In this document: positions 8,801 through 14,818 of the stretch, piece by piece
Position numbering within the stretch: the stretch's first letter is position 1
Layout of the letters: each line of letters opens with the position of its first letter
Assembly: GCA_964608925.1 (NCBI GenBank)
Contig: CAZSQD010000016.1
Span: forward strand, 1 to 20,290
From: GCA-2733415 sp964608925
Lineage (GTDB): Bacteria; Bacteroidota; Bacteroidia; Flavobacteriales; Flavobacteriaceae
DNA: 20,290 nt
Direction: 5' to 3'
Notes under the pieces: model-generated
Seen by the model: the letters and a program-made list of their open reading frames with translations, nothing else
Told to the model about the DNA's origin: nothing
Database searches by the model: none
Made by a program: the position numbers and the translations under genes

Positions 8801-10067
8801 ATTTAGAATAATCAGAACCTTCAGCCACTGTAGCACTTAATGCTCCAAAACCTGATTGTACGGTTGCTACATCTCTAATAGCGCTAGTAAGTATTGATCC
8901 TGAACCAATAGTTTCTGGGTTAAAGCCATTATTACTATTGTCAGGAAATGCATTTGCGGAAGCCGTAACAGGAACGGAAGATCCTGTAACTGCAGTTTCT
9001 CCTAAATCTTGAATAGCTACAATATTACGTACGTTATTTACCGTATTGTTTCGGTTGGTTGTCCAAACCTCTAAACGTGTAATTTGAATGTTAGAGTTGA
9101 TGAACGGGTAATTTTGTAAAGCGCTATTGTATTTGTTTCTAAAGTATTGCGCTAAAAAGAAATGCCTGTTTTCATCATAGTCTAAAGCAAATAATTCAAA
9201 TTCTTCTAAAGTACCACCACCTTGAGCAGTTACACTTTTACGTTGTGATTTTTGTTCGGAAAAAACTGCTGTTACCGTAGTTTTCCCAAATTGTAGTTCG
9301 GTTTTTACACCAAATAAACTTTGTGCTCCTGTAATTAAAGAGCTGTTTAATGGCATACTTACATTACCAACTTCTATTTTTTTAATGATATCATCTTCAG
9401 TTGGACTGTATTCTAGCTTAATTTGGTTTTGGAAACCAAATGTAGATTCGGTATCATAATTGGCATTTATTTGCAAGCGTTTACCAACTTTTCCTAATAA
9501 ACTTAAACTAATGCGTTGATCAAAATCAAAAGTAAAATTCTTTCTGTTTTTTGGTGAAATAGCAGGATTGTCTTGTTTGGTATGAATGAAACCAATATCC
9601 ATTTCTATTGATCCTTGTGGGATTACCTCAATGGTGTTACCTCCAAAAATAGATTCAAAAAGCCCTGATTTGATATAAAACTCTGGTAATAAATTTTTTC
9701 GCGCTTCTTTACTACCTTCTTTTTTACCTGCAATAGCGTCTAATTTAGTTTTGTAGTATTGCTTCATGTTTTCTTGCAATACTATCTTTTCATATTCGGC
9801 AGGAGTTAAAATAATAGGATAATCAAGGTTAAAATCACCAATAGATTCGGTGTAAATATATCGATCCGTAAAAGGGTCATAAATATATTTTGAAGTAATA
9901 CTATTAGGGTTAGGCATGTTTAACTCTCCTAAATTATAACCCGTTTGTGGTTGTATGGAGTCTTGAATTACAGGGTCTTGAGCAAAAATTGCTGAAGTAG
10001 CCAATAGTAATAAAATAAATATTCCGTTAGCAAATAAATTGCTTTTTATGTTGTTATGTGTAATCAC
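2820..10067 (-). CDS. sprA: SprA, outer-membrane translocon of the type IX secretion system / gliding motility protein
   Basis: A 2415-residue protein, close to the roughly 2400 residues of Flavobacterium johnsoniae SprA. SprA forms a giant outer-membrane beta barrel through which type IX substrates, including gliding adhesins, leave the periplasm. A signal peptide ends about residue 29 (ATSAIFA before QDP). The N-terminal part contains SPTEDDIIKKIEVGNVSMPL and the ISLSLLGKVGKRLQINANYD stretch of the SprA N-terminal domain. The pattern G-DY-----G-I-L occurs near 425 and again near 705, suggesting an internal duplication. YIDDFEAS lies near 850. Many amphipathic strands follow, ending with MRGGFTLRYNFGN, an aromatic outer-membrane barrel terminus. 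A Lys-rich, low-complexity segment lies near 1890-1955. The start codon is GTG at 10067, overlapping the ruvA TGA as GTGA, with no nearby in-frame ATG, so translation is probably coupled to ruvA. No frame break was seen. Confidence 0.97.
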   Translation of the reverse strand: MITHNNIKSNLFANGIFILLLLATSAIFAQDPVIQDSIQPQTGYNLGELNMPNPNSITSKYIYDPFTDRYIYTESIGDFNLDYPIILTPAEYEKIVLQENMKQYYKTKLDAIAGKKEGSKEARKNLLPEFYIKSGLFESIFGGNTIEVIPQGSIEMDIGFIHTKQDNPAISPKNRKNFTFDFDQRISLSLLGKVGKRLQINANYDTESTFGFQNQIKLEYSPTEDDIIKKIEVGNVSMPLNSSLITGAQSLFGVKTELQFGKTTVTAVFSEQKSQRKSVTAQGGGTLEEFELFALDYDENRHFFLAQYFRNKYNSALQNYPFINSNIQITRLEVWTTNRNNTVNNVRNIVAIQDLGETAVTGSSVPVTASANAFPDNSNNGFNPETIGSGSILTSAIRDVATVQSGFGALSATVAEGSDYSKLENARKLNQGSDYSLNTQLGYISLNQRLNNDEVLAVAFQFTVNGQVYQVGEFATDGVDATTVDNTNPNPIVTNNNLVLKMIKSNLTNVSQPVWDLMMKNVYPLNAYQLTQDGFKLDILYTDPSPVNFITSTGDPLPANVEQTPLLQVFNLDKLNSNNDPQQGGDGFFDFYPGITVNTQNGNIYFTTIEPFGKDLFDKLSLNATETYDDGMDLTDAELATYNTNQLKYVYKNLYVSTKTVAQEDADKNKFQLKGRYKSSGGSGISIGAFNVPRGSVTVTAGGRQLVEGVDYTVDYQLGQVQILDEGLKASNIPIDISVENNAVFGQQSKRFMGVNVEHKFNDKFMLSGTILNLKERPLTQKAAYGYEPINNTILGFSGNYSTELPLLTRLANKLPNIDTDVPSNLSVRGEVAYLLPGSPKRTQLNGESTSYIDDFEASQTAINVKTPQSWKLSSPPRDILLNTTGNPISAGHNRAKLAWYNIDPIFYSNNKPSGISNDDISTLNTRRVFINEINNQTIATGQTTVLSTLDLAYYPANRGPYNNRTDVDSPNNNWAGITRQITTTDFEQANVEFIEFWMQDPYYDDATIPSTGGKLTINLGSISEDILPDGRKLYENGLPADGSIQNTTPSIWGKVPTNQALIYAFDTTGQERINQDLGLDGLNDIKEDAIYNTYGATEDPAGDNYTYYLNRDGSVLDRYLDYNGTQGNSPENVSDTNRGSTTQPDIEDINRDNTMNTINSYYQYDVDITSGMNIGDVGAEFLRDTKTVNTTLPNGNNKQVRWLQFRIPLKGSHAQDIGGISDFRSIRFMRLFLSEFTQNTVLRFGTFDLVRGDWRTYSQTLDLTDVNVDDDPTDFETGAVNVLENINYVLPPGVEQEELYNNNTVIAQNEQSLSLRVKALEPHDARAVYKNINIDMLQFKKLKLFIHAESYSAGNTLADDDMVAFLRMGSDLTNNYYQIEIPLKVSTFNSNNPAIVWPTANEIDLPLSVLKALKGSQISASGIDPTLKYVNVTEDGTIVDGIINEFDPITTKYRIAIKGNPTIGRIRNIMLGIKNPSATTPIHGEVWFNELRLADMDNKGGWAALMSADANIADFANFSATGKRSTIGFGTLEQGPNERSRDDTKQYDIVTNLNVGQLLPKKWGLNIPFNYAIGEEVVTPKYDPLYQDIELETIIDQNPNDEDFYKERAQDYTKRKSINFIGVRKERTGEGKARFYDVENFTFSYSYNQVDRHTYEIDNFLEQGTRTGVTYGHSFKENSIEPLKKLKFLNRSKYYKILKDINFNLLPSSISFNTNFTRLYNKQRFRNVDDIAGNLPLPDLYKRNYMFDWQYNVSHNLTKSLQFNFTASRNNIVKNYITTTGIIDNDNTIWNDFFNIGDPNRHSQQFQLNYELPLSKLPLFKFVKANYAYTGDFQWQKGSDILSNVAETDEFNNPTGRTFDIGNSIQNAQTHNINTSFNMKRLYKYAGLEKKNFKKTFASKLRNKKARKTKKVKRLKAKDSLSDSKQLKVDLKLKELDTQLTEIKVKSRTKPKANFSNKMFNFGVGLLTSIKKVQVTYNQNKGSYIPGYVNDVGTIGTLKPSLGYTFGTQDDALRYEAAKKGWLTLYPSFNEQYSNNKTRTLNINANLEPIKDLKIDLIANRTYQDTYTENYRIDGADVNGLNGDYVPLTPNTSGNFAISTVLIKTAFQKSDETQSEVFETFKSNRKEIAFRLAEQAGIDVNNIANLDAEGYPIGYGKTSQQVLLPSFLAAYSGQDASKAKTGVFRDIPIPNWSMKYNGFMKNDWFKKRFKRFSLSHAYKSDYTVNQFRTNLELQANPSNNIDQAGNIKSETILSNVNLTEQFSPLIKIDFEMKNSIKIGLKMDKDRAMSLSFDNGLMTEIRGNQYTVQLGYRVKDVSFKTKLAKGKKVTGDLNLKADVSLRNNKTIVRYLDLENNQITAGQKLWSGSFKADYAMSKNFTALFYFDYTFSDAVISTSFPQTTMRGGFTLRYNFGN

Positions 10068-10645
10068 AGACTTTGTAATGCTAATTTAATAATTGTTTCT
10101 ACGTTGGCATCTGGGGTGTTTTTAAGCACATTATTACAAGCTTTTTCTGCTTGTTTACGGTTGTAACCTAAAACTTCTAAAGCAGATAACGCTTCTTCTT
10201 TACTTCTATTGTTTGTATGACCTGAAACTTCGTCAATATCATATAACTTTAACACTTTATCTTTTAAATCTAAAATGGCACGTTGTGCAGTTTTTGCACC
10301 AATTCCTTTTACGGATTGTATGGTAGCAACATCCCCAACAGCTAACGCTTGTATAATTTGTTTTGGTGTTAAGGAAGAAAGCATTGTACGTGCAATACTG
10401 GTTCCGATACCAGATACCGATATTAAAAGTTTGAAGATTTCTCGTTCAGATTTTTCTATAAATCCATATAAAGTATGTGCGTCTTCTTTAATATGTAAAT
10501 GTGTGTACAGTTTTAGGAACTCTTTTTCTGGTAATAAAGAAAATGTATGTAGAGATATATGAATGTTGTACCCAACACCATTGCAGTCAATAACTACGTT
10601 AGTAGGGTTTTTTTCTATTAATTTACCTTGTATTTGAGCAATCAT
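10064..10645 (-). CDS. ruvA: Holliday junction branch migration protein RuvA
   Basis: A 193-residue protein of normal length for the DNA-binding subunit of the RuvAB branch-migration complex, which recruits the RuvB ATPase to Holliday junctions. The OB-fold domain begins MIAQIQGKLIEK and includes VVIDCNGVGYNIHI. Two helix-hairpin-helix motifs follow: SVSGIGTSIARTMLSSL near 77-93 and SVKGIGAKTAQRAILDLKDK near 112-131. The C-terminal domain III (EEALSALEVLGYNRKQAEKA) that contacts RuvB is present. The ATG at 10645 gives the standard N-terminus. The TGA overlaps the sprA GTG by 4 nt, so the two genes form one transcription unit although their functions are unrelated. Confidence 0.97.
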   Translation of the reverse strand: MIAQIQGKLIEKNPTNVVIDCNGVGYNIHISLHTFSLLPEKEFLKLYTHLHIKEDAHTLYGFIEKSEREIFKLLISVSGIGTSIARTMLSSLTPKQIIQALAVGDVATIQSVKGIGAKTAQRAILDLKDKVLKLYDIDEVSGHTNNRSKEEALSALEVLGYNRKQAEKACNNVLKNTPDANVETIIKLALQSL

Positions 10646-10668
10646 TATATGTAAACAGTTTTAATCTT

Positions 10669-10676
10669 CAAAAATA
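10669..10676 (-). promoter_or_regulatory. Candidate -7 promoter box (TATTTTTG) for the ruvA-sprA operon
   Basis: The minus strand reads TATTTTTG, an exact TAnnTTTG match, ending 23 nt before the ruvA ATG in the 60-nt gap after maeB. No convincing -33 TTTG was found. It is the most likely promoter for ruvA, sprA and perhaps the genes after them. Confidence 0.42.
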
Positions 10677-10705
10677 CACTTTTTTAAATAAAGTATTTGA
10701 GAATG

Positions 10706-12991
10706 TTATTTTTCTATTTCGGCATTTAATTTTTGTTGTGCATCTACTACTGCAACGGCAGCCATATTTACCATTTCATCAACACTAGCACCTAATTGTA
10801 AAACGTGTACGGGTTTATTCATGCCCATTAAAATTGGCCCAATAGATTGAGTGTTGTTTAGTTCTTTTAGCATTTTATAAGCAATATTTGCTGCAGATAA
10901 ATTAGGGAAAACTAACGTGTTTACTTTTTTACCTGCTAATTTAGAAAACGGAAACGATTTGGTTAACATTTCTGAATTTAAGGCAAAATCAGTTTGCACC
11001 TCTCCATCAACAATAATATCAGGATAATATTTGTGCATATAGGCTACTGCTTTTGATACTTTTTGAGCATCTTCATGTAATGAAGACCCGAAATTTGAAT
11101 AGGAAATCATTGCAATTACGGGTTCCATACCAAATAATTTTACCATACGAGCGGTCATTTTTGCAATACGCGCTAATTCTCTTTCATTAGGGTTAATATT
11201 AATAGAGGTATCTGCTAAAAACATAGGCCCTCTTTCGGTCATCATTAAGTTAGTTGCAGCAATACGGGTAACACCTTTTGCCATCCCAACCAATTCTAAC
11301 ATGGGTTTTACAACTGTTGGATAACTTCTACTATATCCTGTAATTAGTGCATCCGCATCTTTTTCATTCACCATCATTGCAGCAAAATAATTACGCTCAC
11401 GCATCCAACTTTTTGCTTCATGAAAAGTTTTTCCTTTGCGTTGTGATTTTTCCCAGTATTTTTTTGCGTAACGGGTTTTACGTTCTTTTTCTTCAGGAGA
11501 TTTAGGGTCAATAATAGTTACTTCATCATCAAAGTCAATTTCTTTTTTGAGTTCTAAAATAACATCTTTATTTCCTAATAAAATTGGGATTCCAATACCT
11601 TCATCATGTACTATTTGTGCAGCTTTTAATACATCTAAATGATCAGCTTCTGCAAAAACAATACGTTTTGGCTCTGATTTGGCTCTACGGTGTATTAAAC
11701 GTACCATTTTATTATCAGCACCTAAACGAAGCTGTAACTCTTCTTTATATTTATCCCAGTCTTCAATAGGTTCCGTTGCTACTCCAGATTCCATTGCGGC
11801 TTTTGCAATTGCAGGAGGAATTTCAGAAATTAAACGAGGGTCAAATGGTTTTGGGATAATATAATCTCTCCCAAAAATTAGTTTGGTTTTGCCATAAGCA
11901 ATATTTACTTGTTCTGGAACAGGTTCTTTTGCTAGTGCTGCCAATGCTAAAACGGCAGCTTTTTTCATTTCTTCGTTGATAGAGGTTGCTCTAACATCAA
12001 GTGCGCCTCTAAAAATAAATGGAAATCCTAAAACATTATTTACTTGGTTAGGGTGATCACTTCTTCCTGTTGCCATAATAATATCATCACGGGTATCAAT
12101 GGCTAATTTATAAGCAATTTCAGGATTTGGGTTTGCCATAGCAAAAACAACAGGATCTTTTGCCATTATTTGTAGCATTTTTGGAGTTACCACGTCTGCT
12201 TTAGATAACCCAATAAATACATCAGCATTTTTCATGGCATCTGTTAAATTATGTAAATCTCTGTCTGTTGCAAACTCTAATTTATGCCCAATTAAGTTTT
12301 CTCTATCGCTTCTAATTACACCTTTACTGTCACACATAACAATGTTTTTAGTACTTGCGCCAAAAGATTTATATAACCGTGTGCATGAAATGGCTGCAGC
12401 TCCTGCTCCAGAAACAACAATGTTTACTTCTCCAATTTTTTTACCTACAATTTCTAACGCATTGATTAAAGCTGCTGCAGATATGATTGCCGTACCATGT
12501 TGGTCATCATGCATTACAGGAATGTCCAATTCCTCTTTTAAGCGTCTTTCTATTTCAAAAGCTTCAGGAGCCTTGATGTCTTCTAAATTTATACCTCCAA
12601 AAGTTGGGGCTATGTTTTTTACAGTTTCTATAAAGCTATCAATATCTGTAGTGTCTACTTCAATATCAAATACATCAATATCTGCAAATATTTTAAAGAG
12701 TAATCCCTTACCTTCCATAACAGGTTTTGAAGCAAGCGGTCCTATGTTTCCTAATCCTAAAACGGCAGTACCGTTAGATATTACAGCTACCAAGTTTCCT
12801 TTAGCAGTGTATCTATATGCGTTTTTAGGGTCTTTTTCTATTTCTAAACAAGGTGCTGCAACCCCTGGTGAATAGGCTAATGCTAAATCACGCTGGGTAG
12901 CGTAATTTTTTGTAGGTACTACTTTTATTTTACCAGGTACTGGTTTTGCGTGATATATAAGTGCTTCTTGACGTAATCTTTTTTTACTCAT
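10706..12991 (-). CDS. maeB: NADP-dependent malic enzyme with C-terminal phosphotransacetylase-like domain
   Basis: From the chosen ATG this is 761 residues, the size of MaeB-type hybrids that convert malate to pyruvate and CO2 with reduction of NADP. The N-terminal malic domain contains ALAYSPGVAAPCLEI, the NGTAVLGLGNIGP loop and DIPVMHDDQHGTA. The Rossmann NADP-binding loop VVSGAGAAAIS lies near 190-200. A PTA-like domain starts near 429 (MVRLIHRRAKSEPKRIVFAEA) and runs to the end; in E. coli MaeB this domain is thought to be regulatory, mediating acetyl-CoA control. The frame can be extended to a GTG at 13018, and another ATG lies at 13003. ATG 12991 (MSKKRLRQEALIYHAKP) is preferred because it matches the family N-terminus and because an exact -7 box at 13018-13025 puts transcription start near 13012, downstream of that GTG. 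Confidence 0.95.
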   Translation of the reverse strand: MSKKRLRQEALIYHAKPVPGKIKVVPTKNYATQRDLALAYSPGVAAPCLEIEKDPKNAYRYTAKGNLVAVISNGTAVLGLGNIGPLASKPVMEGKGLLFKIFADIDVFDIEVDTTDIDSFIETVKNIAPTFGGINLEDIKAPEAFEIERRLKEELDIPVMHDDQHGTAIISAAALINALEIVGKKIGEVNIVVSGAGAAAISCTRLYKSFGASTKNIVMCDSKGVIRSDRENLIGHKLEFATDRDLHNLTDAMKNADVFIGLSKADVVTPKMLQIMAKDPVVFAMANPNPEIAYKLAIDTRDDIIMATGRSDHPNQVNNVLGFPFIFRGALDVRATSINEEMKKAAVLALAALAKEPVPEQVNIAYGKTKLIFGRDYIIPKPFDPRLISEIPPAIAKAAMESGVATEPIEDWDKYKEELQLRLGADNKMVRLIHRRAKSEPKRIVFAEADHLDVLKAAQIVHDEGIGIPILLGNKDVILELKKEIDFDDEVTIIDPKSPEEKERKTRYAKKYWEKSQRKGKTFHEAKSWMRERNYFAAMMVNEKDADALITGYSRSYPTVVKPMLELVGMAKGVTRIAATNLMMTERGPMFLADTSININPNERELARIAKMTARMVKLFGMEPVIAMISYSNFGSSLHEDAQKVSKAVAYMHKYYPDIIVDGEVQTDFALNSEMLTKSFPFSKLAGKKVNTLVFPNLSAANIAYKMLKELNNTQSIGPILMGMNKPVHVLQLGASVDEMVNMAAVAVVDAQQKLNAEIEK

Positions 12992-12997
12992 AGTGCT

Positions 12998-13011
12998 ATT
13001 CATTAATGAAT
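12998..13011. repeat. Perfect 14-bp palindrome between the maeB promoter and start codon
   Basis: ATTCATTAATGAAT is its own reverse complement. It lies between the predicted transcription start and the chosen maeB ATG, so it could be an operator or a short leader hairpin. Palindromes of this size occur by chance in AT-rich DNA, so a regulatory role is only inferred from its position. Confidence 0.35.
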
Positions 13012-13017
13012 GACCCA

Positions 13018-13025
13018 CAAAGTTA
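13018..13025 (-). promoter_or_regulatory. Candidate -7 promoter box (TAACTTTG) for maeB
   Basis: The minus strand reads TAACTTTG, an exact TAnnTTTG match, ending 26 nt before the ATG at 12991. A run of T residues sits at the -33 distance in place of a clear TTTG. Its position overlaps the alternative GTG start at 13018, which argues against that start. Confidence 0.45.
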
Positions 13026-13065
13026 ACCCGATGTATGAGTTATAAAAATATTTAATAGTTTTTTA

Positions 13066-13078
13066 CTCGATAATCGAG
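13066..13078. repeat. 13-bp palindrome (6-bp arms) upstream of the maeB promoter
   Basis: CTCGATAATCGAG has perfect 6-bp arms around a single central A. It lies about 40 bp upstream of the maeB -7 box, roughly -47 to -60, where an activator dimer might bind. The rest of the 164-bp gap between the EamA and maeB genes shows no gene and no strong terminator hairpin. Function is inferred from position only. Confidence 0.35.
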
Positions 13079-13155
13079 ATTTAAAAGTTCTGATGCTTGC
13101 TTAGAAACGATTTTTTTAGCCTTTAAATGTATTTTGGTGTTTTTTTTGAGATTGT

Positions 13156-14031
13156 TTACGTTTTTCTGTTGGCTAAAAATACACCAATTAAAATAATTAC
13201 AGCGGCTATAATTTGTGTAAAATTCATTTTTTCACCATCTAAAACACCCCAAAATAAAGCAATAATTGGTATGGTGTAGGTTACTGATGAAGCAAAAATA
13301 GGGGTGGAAATATGAACCAATTTATTGAACATTATTTTAGCAATACCTGTTCCGAAAATAGATAATATGGCAACATACCCTAACGCTGTTTTTGTTTTTG
13401 GTGCTAATAATATTTCTGAAGAAAAGAAATTGGTACAGCTTAAAACCAATAAAGCAGGAATAAAAATAACAATAAAATTACCAACCGCTATACTTATTGG
13501 ACTTAGGGTTTTTAATTGTGTTTTAATAATATTTACATTAAAAGCGTAACAAATAGAAGCTATAATTACAAAAATACTAAACCAATAGTTTTGTTCCGGA
13601 TTTAGGTTAGCGCCACTTACAATAAGTAGTAATGTGCCTAATAGCCCAATGATAATACCTAGCATTTGTTTTTTTGTAAAAATCATTTTAAATAAAAAGT
13701 AACCAATAATTAAAGTATTTAGTGGTGTTAATGAATTTAAAATAGAGGCAATGGCGCTGTCAATTTCTGTTTCGGCTAAAGCAAAACAATATACAGGTAT
13801 GAAACTACCTAAAAATGCTGAAATAATAATAGGTTTGTAATGTTCTTTTTGAATGTGTTTTACCGATTTAAAACCAATAATAAACAAAAATAATGCAGTA
13901 AATATAATACGTAGTGATCCTAATTGATAGGCGGTTAAACCAATTAACCCTTTTTTAATTAAAATAAAGGAGCTTCCCCAAATAAAAGAGAGTATAATTA
14001 AGTAAAACCATTTGGTATTCTTGTTTTCCAT
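13156..14031 (-). CDS. DMT superfamily (EamA) inner-membrane transporter
   Basis: A 291-residue protein with ten hydrophobic segments in two homologous five-helix halves, about 7-140 and 150-288, the EamA layout. The first half starts YLIILSFIWGSSFILIKKGL, typical of the family, with LRIIFTALFLF as the next helix. The second half ends with FWGVLDGEKMNFTQIIAAVIILIGVFLANRKT, the usual conserved GE before the last helix. Family members export amino acids, nucleotides or other small metabolites; the substrate cannot be read from sequence. The ATG at 14031 gives a short charged N-terminus (MENKNTKW). On the minus strand CATTTTTG, one mismatch from the -7 consensus, ends only 4 nt before the ATG, so the transcript may have almost no leader, or another promoter is used. 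Confidence 0.9.
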   Translation of the reverse strand: MENKNTKWFYLIILSFIWGSSFILIKKGLIGLTAYQLGSLRIIFTALFLFIIGFKSVKHIQKEHYKPIIISAFLGSFIPVYCFALAETEIDSAIASILNSLTPLNTLIIGYFLFKMIFTKKQMLGIIIGLLGTLLLIVSGANLNPEQNYWFSIFVIIASICYAFNVNIIKTQLKTLSPISIAVGNFIVIFIPALLVLSCTNFFSSEILLAPKTKTALGYVAILSIFGTGIAKIMFNKLVHISTPIFASSVTYTIPIIALFWGVLDGEKMNFTQIIAAVIILIGVFLANRKT

Positions 14032-14075
14032 GTTGCAAAAATGGATATTTTACATCAATTATTTGTGGTTTTTAG

Positions 14076-14083
14076 TATATTTG
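14076..14083 (+). promoter_or_regulatory. Candidate -7 promoter box (TATATTTG) for the HMA lipoprotein gene
   Basis: TATATTTG is an exact TAnnTTTG match ending 25 nt before the ATG at 14109, within the 77-nt divergent gap to the EamA gene. No clear -33 element is present at the usual distance, and no palindromic metal-regulator operator (MerR, ArsR or CsoR type) is obvious. Confidence 0.45.
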
Positions 14084-14108
14084 TGTTTACTAATCTAAAA
14101 ATAACAAA

Positions 14109-14744
14109 ATGAAAACATTAAAATTAATGGCTATTGCTTTTGCATTGATAGCTACTGTGTCTTGCAAAAATGAAGTAAAAGATGCCGAAACTGTAGTAGT
14201 TGATACTGTAGAAAAAGTTGTAGAAAAAGTAAATGTAGATGCTGCTAATTTAGCAACTTCAACATTTAAAATTGATGGGATGACTTGTCAAATTGGTTGT
14301 GCTGCTAAAATTGAAAAAAGTTTATCTAAAATGGAAGGAGTATCTTCTGCTAAAGTGAATTTTGAAACAAAAACAGCAACAGTATCTTATGATGTTGATA
14401 AAGTAACTACGGATTTATTAGCTGCTAAAGTAGCTTCAAACGGAGATCAATATAAAATTGATTTTGTGAAGTCATGTAAACCAGGATGTACAAAACCATG
14501 TTGTGCTAAAGATGGCAAGAAGTCTTGTTCAAGTAAAAAATCTTGTGATGTTAAAAAATGTGACGTTAAATGTAGCCCTGATTGTAAAGATGCAAAATGT
14601 GCAAAGTGTGCAGTTAAAAAAGCAGCGTGTAAAGTTAAATGCGCAGCAAATAAAGCGAAATGTTCAGCAAAAAAAGGAGCTGCAAAATCTTGTAAAAAAG
14701 ATTGTACAAAACCATGTTGTGCTAAAGAAGCATTAACGCTTTAA
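14109..14744 (+). CDS. Lipoprotein with one heavy-metal-associated (HMA) domain and a Cys/Lys-rich metallothionein-like tail
   Basis: A 211-residue protein. Residues 1-18 form a lipoprotein signal peptide with lipobox ATVSC, so C19 should be acylated and the protein membrane-anchored outside the cytoplasm. A spacer rich in V, E and D (about 24-47) leads to an HMA ferredoxin-like domain at 51-118, with GMTCQIGCAAKIEKSL (metal cysteines C60 and C64). The CxxxC spacing differs from the classical CxxC but, as I recall, is frequent in Bacteroidota HMA proteins. Residues 121-211 are almost entirely Cys, Lys, Ala and Asp/Ser and contain 18 cysteines (123, 127, 131, 132, 140, 146, 151, 155, 159, 164, 167, 174, 178, 185, 195, 199, 203, 204). 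The motif CTKPCCAK occurs at both ends of the tail. Metal capture (copper, zinc or similar) is inferred from the cysteines. The gene appears monocistronic, with its own -7 box and a strong terminator. No metal ATPase or regulator is adjacent. Confidence 0.85.
   Translation: MKTLKLMAIAFALIATVSCKNEVKDAETVVVDTVEKVVEKVNVDAANLATSTFKIDGMTCQIGCAAKIEKSLSKMEGVSSAKVNFETKTATVSYDVDKVTTDLLAAKVASNGDQYKIDFVKSCKPGCTKPCCAKDGKKSCSSKKSCDVKKCDVKCSPDCKDAKCAKCAVKKAACKVKCAANKAKCSAKKGAAKSCKKDCTKPCCAKEALTL
14487..14512 (+). repeat. First copy of a 26-bp direct repeat inside the Cys-rich tail
   Basis: An exact 26-bp match to 14703-14728, in the same reading frame and 216 bp (72 codons) away. It encodes CTKPCCAK plus the first bases of the next codon. 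Identity at third codon positions suggests recent duplication or gene conversion within the tail. Confidence 0.8.
14703..14728 (+). repeat. Second copy of the 26-bp direct repeat inside the Cys-rich tail
   Basis: Identical to 14487-14512 and in frame with it. It lies just before the stop codon of the HMA lipoprotein, so the two copies bracket the central Cys/Lys region. Confidence 0.8.
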
Positions 14745-14763
14745 TAAAAATTCCAATAAATAA

Positions 14764-14794
14764 AAAAAAAGCACCCAATCTGGGTGCTTTTTTT
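14764..14794. terminator. Bidirectional intrinsic terminator between the HMA lipoprotein gene and hemL
   Basis: AGCACCCA and TGGGTGCT pair around an ATC loop. The stem extends through an A-run (from 14764) and a T-run (to 14794) to 14 bp in total. With T-runs on both strands it can end transcription of the plus-strand gene and of the minus-strand hemL operon, which converge here. Confidence 0.92.
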
Positions 14795-14818
14795 ATGCGT
14801 AAATTATAAAGTTTATGG

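Noticed and set aside
12234..12875. Open frame of 213 residues on the plus strand opposite maeB
   Set aside because: It lies wholly antisense to a strongly conserved maeB region and has no promoter or family motif. It reads as a mirror of biased codons.
14503..14736. A 77-residue frame overlapping the Cys-rich tail in another phase
   Set aside because: The repetitive, Lys-rich codons of the tail keep other frames open. The main frame has a lipobox, an HMA domain and a promoter, and this one has none.
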